64,000 bases of DNA from Xylaria sp. FL1777 (GCA_022578965.1 MU400521.1:124001-188000), one strand, 5' to 3'. Positions 35,601 through 48,600 are shown, counted from the first letter of the stretch. Made by a program: numbers and translations. The notes: a model not told the origin generated them from the letters alone.

Positions 35601-36268
35601 GTCTCACTAGGGAAGTGCCATTTCGGAGTTGAGCCGTGGTTTGATAAGACTCCACTTGAATGCTTCAAAATACATTGTGAATACGTACTAGTATAGTAAT
35701 TGCCGTTCAAAAGAGACGAATTTAAGACAACTATACATATCAAACTCCAACAACAGCTGGTACGCGTATACCTCTTTGATTTCTTTTCTTTTCGCAAGAC
35801 TTTCCAAGCGGGTTTTCGGTCAATTGAGAGTATACGCTAGACCTAACGCAGCTCACTTACGATCGCCGTTTGCTATTAGCCCTCACTCTCCAAAATCGGC
35901 TTACATTACCAACGACCCAACATTCTGGGTAATGGTGGAGTCGCAGTAGTCCACTGCGGCAAGGGGCGAGATTTGTTTATCCTTGATTATGAGTTTAGTC
36001 AACAACGTTACCACTGAACCTCCCCAAGACGGCTAGAATGAAAAAGAAAAAAAATAATCAAAGAATATAAGGATTATTTTTTGCATTTTACAACTAGGAT
36101 AGCGGCAATGTGGAAAGGTTGAGGCTGAATCTGAAACATGTCTTGACTCTCGAAATAAAAAACACTATTGATTGTTATCCTAACCATATTATATGACTTG
36201 ATATTGGGATCTAAGAGCCGATCAAAACAGCCTCCTCCTGTCGTTGCTGTTAGATTGATGTTATAAAC
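32657..36268. other. Left part of a gene-poor island, AT-rich
   Basis: About 3.6 kb without a recognisable gene. AT-rich stretches with many TA steps dominate 32940-34040 and 35080-36260. A 210-codon minus-strand frame (34044-34676) and a 65-codon plus-strand frame (35150-35347) are present, but neither shows a domain or a good start, and they may be chance or decayed sequence. No intact transposase, integrase or reverse-transcriptase motif was seen. Confidence 0.5.
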
Positions 36269-36723
36269 ATGGTCTTTCTTTATTTTCCGTCTCTTTTGTT
36301 TTTACGTTTATGTTTTGCATACTCTGTTCTACTTCCATCTGTGATACGAATACCCTTGAGTGTGTTGCATGAAATAATGACTCCTGATGATAAATATAAC
36401 AACACACACATAATGACACTATGTGGTTTTTATTTTTGCTGTTCTGTTTTCTTGATCCGCTTGAAGACTTCTCTTGTAAAAATTTCGGGAAGTCTAAAGT
36501 ATTTCGTGATATATCATATCAACTGTCGAGCTTTAAAACACCGGACTGTAGGTGTACTCATACATATAATGCGAAGATTACGCTCACAAACGGATCCGAG
36601 GCACTAGGCCCAGAAACGCTAGGTCTGGAACGCCACGAGCTCTTGGAATCGCCTGAGGGGTACTTCTTGTACACTAGACAGATGCCTGCCCCTGAAAATA
36701 TTGAGGCTCAGGTGCCATGGTAG
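36269..36723 (+). CDS. Possible small secreted cysteine-containing protein (115 aa, two exons)
   Basis: Tentative. Exon 1 36269-36359 and exon 2 36467-36723 join in frame (348 nt including stop) over a 107-bp GTGTGT...TTGAAG intron. The first 20 residues are strongly hydrophobic (MVFLYFPSLLFLRLCFAYSV), like a signal peptide. The mature part has three Cys (about residues 34, 58 and 60, including CRC), a Tyr-rich segment, and a more GC-rich, polar C-terminal half (KITLTNGSEALGPETLG, then GYFLYTRQMP, ending APENIEAQVPW). The latter half looks more protein-like than the AT-rich surroundings. The splice sites are weak and I do not recognise a family. A position inside a gene-poor island fits small secreted proteins of plant-associated fungi, but that is only suggestive. 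Confidence 0.3.
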
Positions 36724-39700
36724 GCGTCATATCGGATGCTCTGTGGAATCAACAGGGATTGCGACTACACTAAGTAAGATTTTCAATACATACTCCTACA
36801 TATTTAGTGTACGGTAGTCTAACGGGCCTTGCCACATGGTTGCTAGGTCGACTCTAAAGCCGAATCCAATTACCAACCCTAGTTCAGAATCTTCCCTGCC
36901 GACCACCCTGATTTTACCAACTACACCACTCCTGTATGTTGCATGAGACATTCAGCCTTGTATGGGAAAGGTAGCAACTGAGGTAGTGAACAATACACTA
37001 TATTTAGGTGTTGGTGCTTTCAGCGTTAGTGGCTCTGTTTATCTCTAGTGAGAAAGCTAAGGAGGGGATCGCTATTTACTATTTACACTTTCACGGTCGA
37101 CAAATCATACACTATCTAGACAAAGCATAGTTCCAAGTGGAGAACCATGTGGCGCGAAGAAGCCGGAACGGTGGACCACTCTTCACCTCCTGTAGGTACG
37201 CTTGCTTGGCTTAGATAATCGGGGTTTAGCGGATGAAGAGCGGCACGGCCCCTTTAAATACACCACATTCTTCTCTATCTGTATACACTTACAAAAGCAT
37301 TGTCTTCCGGCCTGCTGACATAACTTTTCGTTGTCACCGATGAATTCGATTTATCAAATGAGAGGTGGAGTTTTGTGATGGAGATAACATTACCTATACT
37401 GGGTAATGAGCACCCTGGTCTACTGCGTATGCGTACGCAATATGTATCCACACTCTACTAGTGTATACCTACTACTGAGATCTCAACAATATTTCTCTCA
37501 ACCATATAACGCTTCATTTTGTAGAATAAAATGGAAATCCTGGCTAGGGTGTCAGAGGAGAACACGCTGGAGACTTTAAGAACAGACAATTGAGTACCAG
37601 TATTGAAAGTACTACCTAGGTAGGCCGTTAATATCATCTCGGCGCAACTACCCTGTCAACACTCATGAAAGGGGAGTTATCTAGGAAACGAATCTGAAAC
37701 AACCCGCTTTTTTAGTGTACCTACGGTTAGCCTCACCCCTACCCGGTCGTCTCGTTAGCGCTCTTCTAGAAGATCGGTGGAACATTTTTGGCGATTGCTT
37801 GAATTTCCGCCTGCAATCTAAAAAAGGGCTATGCAGCATGGGCACCAGGTATAACAAGAGCGGTATGCCTACCGAGATGCCTAGGTAGGTACCTACCAAC
37901 CTACCTAGGTACCTCTGTTAGGTACTCGAGGCCTGTACATGTACCTACATACACATCAATGCGCAATGTCGACACGCCTCACGCTGCGCACGGGCACTCA
38001 GACCATGCCATTTTGTCCTATTCGCCATGTGGTCTAACCTACTGTATGTTCTTGTGAATACTTATGTAGGTCTTTTGCAACGAACACGAGAGGTTGGAAG
38101 GGATTTTGCCAAGACCACAGTCCGCACCAAGCAAAACTGACGCCTCATCTCCCGAGCTGGGCCTGAGTTTAGAACACGGACACCCTCAGTCTTACCTCGT
38201 CCAGCTACGGTACTCTCGTACACGCTCAAGTTTGTTCTCCCACCACCAAGATACATACAACGTAGAATAGGTAGAATGTGCCTTTTTTTTGCTCCTCCAT
38301 CGTCTACTCCCTTCAACCCCTCTTTTCCTTGGTGCATGCATCACGACGTCACCAGTGAGTTGTCGTCGGTATTAGGCGACAATGGCATACAGGGCGGTTT
38401 AATGCCCAAGTGGTCGCATGAAACTCGGCCCTCACAGACCATTCGCCTACGGGCTGAAACAAAGTCTTGTCTTGACAAGACAACGGACATGCGTCTATCT
38501 TAATATTTCTGAGTCATGCGAACCTCCGCCCAACTCCAATGGCATTGTCGTCGTCGTCGTCGCTCGGCGTACACCTTCACCAACTATATCTTGGAAGCGG
38601 AGACTTTGCACCAAGGAGCTGAGACGAATGGTCCCGGTCCTGGTTCTGGCTTCGGTATACGCCAGGGTGGACACTAACACCCGAGACCTCTGCTCCGTAT
38701 AGCGCCCTTACATCGTAATTGAACATCAAGACTAAATTGTCATGCAGTACGAAGTGCCGAGCTGCATGATCAGCTGATTAGCGGTCGCGGCGCACCCCAG
38801 GATCTTAGCACCGGATGTTTACTGAATCGGAAGCACGATGAATCACTGTATCATGTCGACACGAGGACGCATTTTCGGGCAGCATGTCACGTATCTTCGG
38901 GCTTATCGTTACGTTGAATGTCGTCCGACGAGCTTGGAACCCGAGTGGCTAAAATATGACCAGCCCCAAGTAGTATAATTCCGCTATGGGCGTGTTTGCT
39001 TCATCCAGGTCGGATGCTTACACTGATCTATCGCTTCATTGGGGTGCGCGGAACCCCGGAAAACGTAGTCTTGGTGATGAGGCCATTCGTGTAAGTCCCG
39101 TGGCCTACCAGTTAAACGGCGAGGGCTCAGAAGGGGCAACCGACTGGTTGGAATGCAATCAATCATGTAGTTGTGGCTGTCCCGGCCTGACGGCACCACC
39201 GATCTACCAATGCCTCTAATTTCAGCCAAAATCTCAAGCCAGCTGCCGATAGGCTGGTCCACCAAACTGAGATCATATCGCCACGCGATAGCCACTGAAT
39301 GTGAGCCATACACTAATACGCCTTTACGTAGACTAACAGACAGCCTGAGAATAGCCGACGGTGGTCGGAACGTCAGCAAATGTGATGTGCCGCCTTACAC
39401 GGCTCTAAGCAGCACACACAACCTCTACAATACTGCTCGTGTGCGATATCGTAAGGCACCAAGTAACGACTACCACTACCACGACGTGGCTACACATGTC
39501 TATCTGTTGACGATTTTGTATTTGTCATTTTTTCGAGCCTAGTCGTCCGGTTACAGCGCAAGATGAGTAACACCTATGCATTGGAGGTTATAGTGGACTT
39601 GTAAACTCTGGGGTAGGGCTCCATCGCCGTTTTCCCCAACAACCTACGTGGAGAGCTCTACTGCAAGCCTAGTAATTCTTCCGTTTCATCTAGCGCAGCT

Positions 39701-41700
39701 GCTCGTCAGTGTACCTACTTTATCGTCTTCGGGGTGGTTCAACTGGACATCCTATATTGGTAACCTTACTCGCATTTATAGGTGAAGTATCGGGTGTGGG
39801 GTATTAATAGTCTACCTAGGCACGGTAAACATCTATGCTTCCTGCCAAATCATCGCCGTCGGTGTACTCTATTGGATTTCCCTGATGCTTTTTTGAAACA
39901 GAGGTGCACATAAAACTTCAGAGCGCAGTACTATGTATACACACTTATGTATTTTGTAGAGCTAGACGATCAACTTATTTTCCAATAATTAGGTCTTACT
40001 TCGGGACGTCGCATCAGCTCAAAAAGGTACCGTACGCGGCTGAGAGGCCCGCACGGGAGTACAAGCCTGTCACTCGCTTATGCCGCAATCTAGTTGATGA
40101 CCAGACCTGTCACTTGTTCGATAACCGACGAGTCATTCTCGACAGACAGATTCGCCATGCCAATAATGAGTATGAATCAGATCCGGACGGGCGGACAGGC
40201 AGATATCCAGACGGGGCTGTCCGGGCCATCATCCATGGCACCCGTCAGATTCGACTCTAATCTCGCCCGCGCTAGCCTAGTTGTCGCGGCAGCGGGTGCT
40301 TGCTCTAGGGAGCCCACCACACCCAGAGTTATGCTAGAATGGGTGAGGAGGGGATTCGAGAAAAGTTCGAAAAAAAAGAAGCGTGTTTAGTGCAAGGGGA
40401 AGATTGCCGGGTGGATCCAACATGTCCCAAATGAAGATACAGCCTCGAGGATCTCCCTTGATGTGTTTGAGGGAGGAACCCTGTTAATTGTTGGGGCCAG
40501 GAGATGGGAAAACGCTAACGCCTTCTTTTTTGAAAGAAAAAAAAAATCAGAGCTAGCCTCCACAAAAAAAAAAAAAAAAGGTGATAATAAGTAACGAACG
40601 CCGACCTAATCTTACGTAGTACACTACATTACAGTAGGTACAAAGGTATGTACAGTAGTTAGTTATATTTGCAGGCATTTCGGTTATGAGACCAAGACAC
40701 CGGCCATCTGAATTGCCGGAGTCAGGGAGCTTTGACGGCGGGAAGCCCTCCGCTTGGTTGACGATTTCATCGTGGTTATTCTTCTGGTGTGCGTGTAATT
40801 CCAATTTTGATTCGTTTCCCTATAAAGTGGCGCAGCTTCGGTGTGCGCTCGGGTCTCTCGGAGCTATGATGTTCCATTGCTCAACAAATTTATAGGTATG
40901 CTCTATACTTTTACAGGCAGATATTCAGGCCGTCGGTAAAGACGCACCGAATGTGTGGTCAGGCCATGGAGCTTAGTGAGGTTAGATAGGTAGATAGACG
41001 ACACCAACGACAGCACACCGTTTCTCCGCCACCTTGCCGTATCGAGGTAAATTCTCGACAGCATATAAGGTCTACCGTATAGTAGATACATACATGTAGG
41101 TCTATATCTACAAGGAGAATACAACACGGAGCAATGAGAGCTGACCTCGGAAGAGCACTCGCTTGGCTTGATAGGCTATGCCTGCTTGGGAAATACTTAA
41201 GGTCGCATGAAGGGATGACAGGGGGAGGGTGGGAGGAAGGAAAAAAAAAGAAGTCGCAAAAAGGCATCAGACGAACCACGGATGCCTACGTGTTGATGGA
41301 TGCACGCAACAGCGACATGAGAGGGCCGATGGCCACGACTGCTAGTACTACACCACGTAGGTGGCAGGTTACAGCATCGTTCACTGTCTTTTCCAGATAC
41401 CGCGGCTGTAACATATGCAGGTACACATAGAATCTATAATTATGAGCCCAGACCGAGGAAAAGGAGAGCATTGTGTGGTGGTATTATGTGATGATGATGA
41501 CATCAACCAGCACCAGCTGCGGCATGCAAGCAGTGCGCAATACCACGCAGTAGTGTACCAGTGTAAGCTCAGAGCTGCAAAGCGACCCTTGATCGCGGCA
41601 ATGCCAGTGGCAGCCACCAGGAGGTATCCCGCGTCCGTCGCGACAAGTGAGGGTACAATCAATACATACCCGTGGAGGACTGCCCGTGGTGGTGAGGCTG
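36724..41700. other. Gene-poor island, middle-left part
   Basis: About 5 kb with no conserved coding region. TACCTAGG-type palindromes cluster at 37613-37625 and 37870-37945, a (GTC)n run lies at 38546-38565, and A-homopolymers lie at 40537-40546 and 40564-40579. A frame opening at 38986 has a good donor (CGTGTAAGT near 39089), but no following exon that I could connect. Confidence 0.45.
40537..40579. repeat. Two A-homopolymers (10 and 16 A)
   Basis: Runs at 40537-40546 and 40564-40579, 17 bases apart. No retroposed gene body was recognised upstream. Confidence 0.7.
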
Positions 41701-41948
41701 AAGGCCATCTGGTTAACAGTTAGTATACGCCATTCTACTTACATATAGGTATCTAGCAGGTAAGATCCCTCCTTACCGTCGATAGTGTACAGGATTGACC
41801 CTGTCTACGCATAGGTTGGTAATTGAAGAAAATTTTTTTTCACATTCCCTCCGGCTTTCCGCCTCCTCCTCTTCCTCCTCCTCCTCTCGACGCACCAGAG
41901 CATCTTCTCAGCCATTTCCCCGTCACCGCATCTCATCTATCCACCTGA

Positions 41949-43018
41949 GTACATGTCCGTCCGTCGGTGAGCTGGCTACGATTGCTGTTGCGGGCGAGGT
42001 ACATGCAGTTAATGGACAACGTGGTATGTTGGGTTAGGTACCAAGGTGCTGTAGTGGTTGCATGTAACAGTACCTAAGCCTTGACCTACCTAATTTAGGA
42101 CAAGGTCCAGAAGAAGAAAGCATCGGTGTATGTACACTAGCAGTACGTACCGAACGTGTTTCCTGCACAACGCACGCACGCGGCTTTGCTTGACCGTCAA
42201 TCCGTCAATCCGTCAATCCGCACACAGGCACTGGGGCCCGGTCCCTGTCTCCGACACACAGCGAAGGGGGAATTGGCAGGCAATGTCGCCAGTGTCGATG
42301 GGGGGACGGGGTACCTGGGGAGAGAGGTACACCACTAAGTACACGACACCACAGCAGTGCGCATAGGTCGGGGATGTATAATGAAACAGGCTTGTTAGTA
42401 GTGTACGTATACACTGCGGTACCCCCATTCTGCGTACAGCGGGTGGGGAGACATGTACTCAGGGTTTCCTGGCAATTGGGTCTTGTTTTGGATCTTTTGG
42501 GTTGTGCTCATTAATTTCGAGAATAGCAAGCTGGTAAATGACGACCATGGCCCTAACTAGCCTGCCTAGGCTCACTCTGGATGGTCTCTGTCTCCCACCT
42601 CCCAGTGTCCATCCCCTTTCACTAGGATCTTTTGGCAGGTGGATACATGTGGAGGTACATGTGCAAAGGTTGCAGGAACCCACAGTCAGCCCGTACCGCT
42701 GGCACCTGCAGGTACACACACCCTAGCAGGCAGTGTACGCAGTAGGAGCAGGATCTCTGTGCGTACGTTTCCAGGTACCTCTTGCGATGAAATGTACCAA
42801 GCGGGTCCTCGAGCGGAACTTTGGCGCCAGGGTTACTTACTGTACCCTTCCTGGCCGGTATACTAATTGCAGGTACCTGGGTACACAGAGATAGGCTGGA
42901 GGCGATGCCCTCTGGCTCGCCTTTTTTCATTAGACACACACTAGTGTACTGTACCTGCCGGCCTGCACTACCTGCTGTCCTGCGTAGTGAAGCTATCAGA
43001 CCCCGACAAAGCGAGGTA
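41949..43018. promoter_or_regulatory. GTAC-rich tract
   Basis: I count 27 GTAC tetramers in about 1,070 bases, where about 4 would be expected for even composition. Flanks vary (GGTACC, TGTACA, CGTACG, GGTACA and AGTACA), so it is not a simple tandem repeat. It lies directly upstream of the leader-like segment at 43.2-44.15 kb. A regulatory role is inference. Confidence 0.35.
42194..42217. repeat. Three tandem octamers CCGTCAAT
   Basis: Perfect 8-bp unit repeated three times, followed by a partial copy. Confidence 0.9.
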
Positions 43019-43194
43019 CCCTACAGGGCATGGCGTCGGGTCCATCTGGCGCCCCAGCAGTCAGGAACCAGGCTTGCTTGCTTGACATGACAAGCTCTTG
43101 TCTAGAGGCCGTATAAGTTGAAATAAACGGTCCTTTCCACTCCTGACATTCTCGAAATCCTCAGCTCATCTCCCCCTACTGTCCTCCTGCCTTC

Positions 43195-44156
43195 CTATGC
43201 AGTATACTCCCACATTGTATAATAATAAACCCTCGCTCCCCTCTTTCATATACGCCTGTCTTAACGTTCCCAGTACTACACGCCTAATTCACTCCCTGCG
43301 GTTTTTGTCCTGCATATCATTGCCTGCTTGCATTCCCGTCACTCCTGCTGTCTTGAGACCCTGAGAAGAGAGAGAAACAAACATAGCGAAAGGAGACATC
43401 TTGCTGCCAGTTCGCAACCCTCTCTGCTACAGTCTGCGCTTGTGCTACCTGTTCCAGCACGCTGATCTCTTTTAAGCGATTCGCCAGCCTGCATACCCCA
43501 GCCTCAGTTCGCACCTATACATACAGACTTACCCACTCGCAATCTCACTATCGCGAAACACGGCCTATAATTCAACAATACAACGGTTTCCAAAACCTAT
43601 AATATACCAGCTTCCCGAAACCTGCGCGACGCCCGCCCTTCGACGATAGCCTTCAGCTTTCAGGCACGCCGCCAGAGACACAAGAATTAGGCTTCAGACA
43701 CAGAATATTCTCTGCGTGTCTTGACTGTGCTTCAGCTTCGGTATTGCAACAGAACCGCCGCTCTCCAGCCTTCGCTTGGACTACCCTAAGCGTCCATACG
43801 CCGTCCTGCACTGCAACACGCGGAATTGCTGTGATATATATATAACATTTCCTGCCGTCATCTGCTTGACGTTTCGGTGCTGACCTCAGATAATATCTGC
43901 GCTCCCTCCAACCCGCGAACCCACCCGCAATAACACCCGAGCTGGATTGATCACACTATCATCTCATTCGACCAAAATCCCAAGCCTGTGGTATCATCGC
44001 CACGACTCTCACCCAATAACGTCTTCCATCTTACCACTACATTCCTTTTTTCGGTCTCTATTATTCTGCCGTTGGACCCGGTCCTTAAGGAGTGAGTCAG
44101 ACACACCCACCTCTACATATCTTCCTAGGTATTCGACTGTGCCCTGTTGCCTTACA
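43195..44156 (+). promoter_or_regulatory. Pyrimidine-rich leader-like segment
   Basis: TATA-like TATAATAATAAA (about 43216) is followed by C/T-rich DNA with few plus-strand ATGs, and a second TATA-like run (ATATATATATA, about 43834-43844) lies inside. It resembles the long transcribed leaders of regulated fungal genes, and it ends at two tiny ORFs in strong start contexts rather than at a long coding region. Confidence 0.3.
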
Positions 44157-44210
44157 ATGGCCAGGGGAATTATTAACCCCCACATGGATGCCAAGCGAGT
44201 GGCTTCATAG
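44157..44210 (+). CDS. Tiny ORF (17 aa) in strong start context
   Basis: MARGIINPHMDAKRVAS, start context CTTACAATGGCC, close to the fungal consensus (CAMMATGNC). It may be a uORF of the transcript implied by the leader upstream. No family recognised. Confidence 0.25.
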   Translation: MARGIINPHMDAKRVAS

Positions 44211-44300
44211 TCACTCCATATTTATATATATAAGAATGTATGCTGACGTTGAGTTTTGAAGTAGTCGTTCTACATTGAAATAACTTACAAAAAATTCACA

Positions 44301-44393
44301 ATGGCCAGAGAGTCGCAAATGCTGAATATGGGTCGCGGTGCCTATGACACAACTGGTGTTCCCAAACCACCTCCTCGTCCCAAGCCGCAATAA
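44301..44393 (+). CDS. Tiny ORF (30 aa), Pro/Lys-rich end, strong start context
   Basis: Starts in TTCACAATGGCC, again near-ideal. The peptide begins MARESQMLNMGRGAYDTTGV and ends PKPPPRPKPQ. The first three residues and the 11-base start context ACAATGGCCAG are identical to the 17-aa ORF 144 bases upstream. It could be a uORF, a real micropeptide or chance. I do not recognise a family. Confidence 0.3.
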   Translation: MARESQMLNMGRGAYDTTGVPKPPPRPKPQ

Positions 44394-45595
44394 GCGCCTC
44401 AAGATTCTCGGAATATGAAGAACCTTTACCGTGGTCACTCTGAGATGAGTGTTCTTGACGAGGCAATCGTGGTGCGAGTAATCTACTACATTTTCAAAGT
44501 GCATAATCTATGCGCGGTTGAGCAGCCGATTGAGCAGGTTTCGCACATGGCTACCCCGATTTCGCCCATGCACGTCCCATTGTACAACACTGCAAGCCTT
44601 GATTTTCAGCTCTGGTCGTTCTCTTTGGACACACATCCTTTAATTCAACATCCTCAACAGCGAAGTGCACATACACAACAGCCATGGTTGCATTACAGTA
44701 GCCACTTAGCATTTGTCTGGGGATTTTTATTTCAAAACCGGCGTTACTAGACGGTCTAAGGTTTTCAGAATCAGCAAGCTGTCAGCAGTTGGGTTTTCGC
44801 ACAACGCCAAATCATTCGAAGAGTTAATCGCATTTCGCCTCATCCGAAGCAAGAAAGGTGCGCCGATCAATGATGGAGATGAGGCAACACTTTCTCAGCG
44901 TCCCATCTTCTGCGCTAGGCTATTTACGTCCACCCTAACATTCGAGGATTTCTTATCACCACTGGGAGCGCTCATGTCATACCTTGAGCGCTGTCTTGGT
45001 GTTCACCTTTACAAATATTTATTTTAATCTCGGTTCGGCGTCATTGGCCAAAGTACACACGATTTGGTTATCAGGGATGGGCAAAAAAATTCGGATCTGG
45101 CTGGGAAAAGGAACAACTCGCATATAGACATTTGGGGATTCTGTTACATTTCTTTTGTTATTTTCCGGAGGTTAACTTGTAAGCCCCTCACGGGGACCCC
45201 TTACAGGTGTGGTCAAGGCTTGTACTCATTGGATTCGGATCTGTCCTATTCGGACAATGTTTTGCTTTCCTTCGGCGGCATTTTACGTATGGCCTAATTG
45301 TTGCGCATGTTCAACTATCTGTGCTGCGCTTTTAGGAACTTTTTTTTTTTTGGAGGGTTTCAGCTATTCCTCATTGGACGCGCTGGGCTGGGACCAGGTC
45401 GATAGAAGATACCCCGTCTTTTTTAGACTGTACAGTAACATTACAGAAGCATGATAGCTACACAGCGCCTGACACGACGGTTTCAATATGATGGATCATT
45501 TTACACACTCACACCATCTTGTTTTCATCTACGCGTGATATGACACGATTCACGGGGCACGAGACCGAGAGCCAACGAGAGGTCTGGCAAAGCAA

Positions 45596-45627
45596 GATCC
45601 CCCCGGGGCTGCCCCGGAGCGGGGATC
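45596..45627. other. GC-rich nested hairpin
   Basis: GATCCCC (45596-45602) pairs with GGGGATC (45621-45627). Inside it CCGGGG (45603-45608) pairs with CCCCGG (45612-45617) around a CTG loop, leaving only AGC unpaired. That is 13 bp of stem in 32 bases. It could be a structured RNA element or terminator-like hairpin; no tail or flanking gene clarifies it. Confidence 0.6.
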
Positions 45628-48600
45628 GCGGCCCAGGTTCATATCGTTCTGACATGTCTTCTATTTGCTTCTGCGATCTAGACAAGGCGATCTGGCATTA
45701 GGTCCGAGAACAAACGCAAGGCGCTCGGATGCTGCACCAAATAAACCCGCTCGCTTATCCGTGCTGTGGAAATTCAATCGAGTGCACATTGCCTGCAACC
45801 TTTTCCCATCCCTCTTATAACGAGAATAATTGAGACAATCGTGGAGGTCTATCGATCACTATCCCTTCCTAGGTATCGTTAGAGCACAGGGGGAAGAGCT
45901 ATTTCATAATGACGGAATAGACTTGCCCCGTTGCTTCTCTGCTTTTCTTTTTTTTCTCGTATTACCACCTTGTTCAACGCTCCTTTTCTATTATAACAAT
46001 ATAGAGATAGGCTTCGCTGATAGAGCCCAGGAGCGTTACCGCATTCTCAGATCTTTGGCGCCTACCTCATCTTGCACCCGCCGGAAACCATGCTTCATCA
46101 AATTTACGGAGTCATAGGCTAAACAACTTAATGAAACTATATTTACGAGTCTCTGTGCGTAGATAGTAAGGATGAGGTAGGTTTGGCGGTTTGCTGTCAT
46201 ACCTCGCTTCCGATCAAGTCGGCGATGATTGGACCGCATGACATTCACTACCAGTGCCGCGCTTTTACCAGTCTCGGGTCTCTTTTCTCCTAACCCTCCT
46301 TACCCGGATACCTGGGTCTAGCTGCTGCAACATCAAACATAGCGTACGCATTAGTCTGTTTGGGTTGGTAGCAAATCACATTTAAACATAGATACCAAGA
46401 TATGTGGCGACACAAAAGCAAAAAAGAAGGCGACCTCAATCATGGTTTTTGCACGCTATGATTTGCCGGCGACTTCTGGATACCTAGGTAGTGTAGACTG
46501 ACCAACAGGTAATTCGTCCGAAGGGAAGACCCAGGACCAGGCTTACCGGCAATGCAGCTCTTGCATATAACTTTGATCAGACAAAATCCAAATACACATG
46601 TCATATCCACGCGCATCCTCATTGGGTCGTGCTAAGCTGACTTTCTCGAACTCTTCTCCTGCAAGACTAATGCAAGCTCTAAAAATGGGGGAAACGCGCC
46701 GCGAAACATACTTAAGTAGTCTACTTACACTAAGCACATATTAAGTAAGTGCCTACCTTAGTCTAGCGCGTCTATCAAGGAACCATGGTTTCTGCATGGC
46801 ATGGTGATGCTAGGTTCAACACTACCTACAGCGGCTAGAGTGAAGTACGTAGTCCGCATTCCACCCGCGTAGTTCAGCGCATTCACGGTTTCCAGCCACC
46901 CACATTCCCCTGTCTACCTACGTATTATAATTCATAGGTAAAATATTTTCATACACAACCAGATTCCAACGCTTAGCCGGAAAAGGAACAATGGCATCAT
47001 TTCCACGCCTCTTTCCTGTCAGCAAGCCGATCCGCAATTACTAGGTCTAACAAGAATTGGAAATGAAGCTAACTTCGCTAGGATCACCGGCAGCGAACCG
47101 TCCGAAGCTCTCTTACAGCTAGCTGTAGCGCAGTGTACCGGTAGCCGTATCTCTAATTTTCCATATTCTTTCCCAGGCGAGATGAGGGACGAGATATAAT
47201 ACCCGTCCTCGACTAATCAAACTCGGAAAACCCGCCTGTTCCCGCCTCTTCCCTTCTCACCTGTTTTCTTTTCCCGCGCCCATTAGGGGATTATTTCCAG
47301 ATGTGGGAGACTCAATTAGAGGTGCCAAGCTGAGTGAAGCTGATGTGCGACCAGAGAGACACGACCGGCACATCATGAATAGGGGGCCGGTCCGAACAAT
47401 CTCAGCCCGTATGCAAGAACAGATGTGATAAGTACCTACAGGATGCCGTCACTCACGCTGCATCTTAATCACACTAGTAATACGTGTAGAGGTAAATGCA
47501 ATAACCGGGCAGAACCCGGGGTGTGCCGAGGTGGAAAGTAGGCGCTCTCTTGACAAGAGGCCCTGAGATATCTTGATACAACTCTCTATCTAGGTCAGGT
47601 AGCGTATGCGCCTACTGTTGTAGCATGGCCCCCCTCGAGCGTACGGTATCGGGACCGTATCCTGCTAGATATGAGCCAGTCAATCGTCTTTTACCTCATG
47701 ATCGATCATGCACATCATCATGTGCCAACCTCGTCTCCAGCTCCCGGCTGAAAACCCAATGCGACGTTGGCGCCTGGATTGCCATCTATCACCGACAGTA
47801 CGGACACTAATTAGAGAGTCGTCTGTGGTATTATTTATCAGCCAACGACATGTGCTGCACTGCACTCCGCCGCATGCACACTCGCAAAGGTGACGAATGT
47901 TCCCCTGCAGTAGGTAGGCAATTCGACCAAGAGAAGAGAGCACATGGATGACGCCAACCAAGAAAGCGGAGCATTTGCATATCCTATTATATCTTGGCGA
48001 GTTACGATCGACTTTGCTGTGCTGTGCACCAAGCATTTACGTGAATGAGGCTGTGGACAATATCGACAATCGCTGTTACATGGCAGATGCATCCTCAAAG
48101 AATACAGGTCACCGTCGCATCGTATCCCCCAGCCGAATGTACTCGCCAAGCCAAGACAGAGGAGCCTCCCGGCAGCAGCCGCAGTCCCACTAGAGAGCGG
48201 AAACCACATGGCATGGCCGCGATCCATTGTCCTCCGACCAGTCCAGTGTACCAACATAGGCGGCCTGCAGACAAAGATGGGGTGTGGGATAATAATAAAA
48301 TGGTCGTTGGGGGTTACAGCAGCTACCCAAGCACCGAGACAGCCTCTTGCATATGTACGCAGTCGATGCAATATGTGATTGGCAGACGTAAATAAAACCC
48401 GCCATCCAACCAAAAATCGCGTTTTCGTCAGGGAAGAGACAAAAAAGTTAGGGTACTTCTTCTCAGCGTCGGTTACGAGCTGCATACCAGAAATAATGTC
48501 GAATGATTTCAGCCAACCCATTCCGTTGACAATATATTGACCGAAAAACTCGGCGACCACGTATTATCAATCACATAGCCGCTCGACTTACCAGTCCAAT

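Noticed and set aside
38986..39219. Plus-strand frame with a good donor site (CGTGTAAGT)
   Set aside because: I could not connect it to a following exon, and neither segment resembles a known protein.
40537..40579. A-homopolymers as retroposon tails
   Set aside because: No gene body, target duplication or element recognised next to either run.
44415..44750. 111-residue plus-strand frame after the micro-ORFs
   Set aside because: No motif and rather random composition (mixed His, Gln and Trp). It could be the main ORF of a transcript, but I cannot support that.
47838..48560. 240-codon minus-strand frame in the gene-poor island
   Set aside because: It begins at GTG with the first ATG 13 codons later, shows no domain, and its composition is irregular with many Cys/Arg/His. 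Most likely chance.
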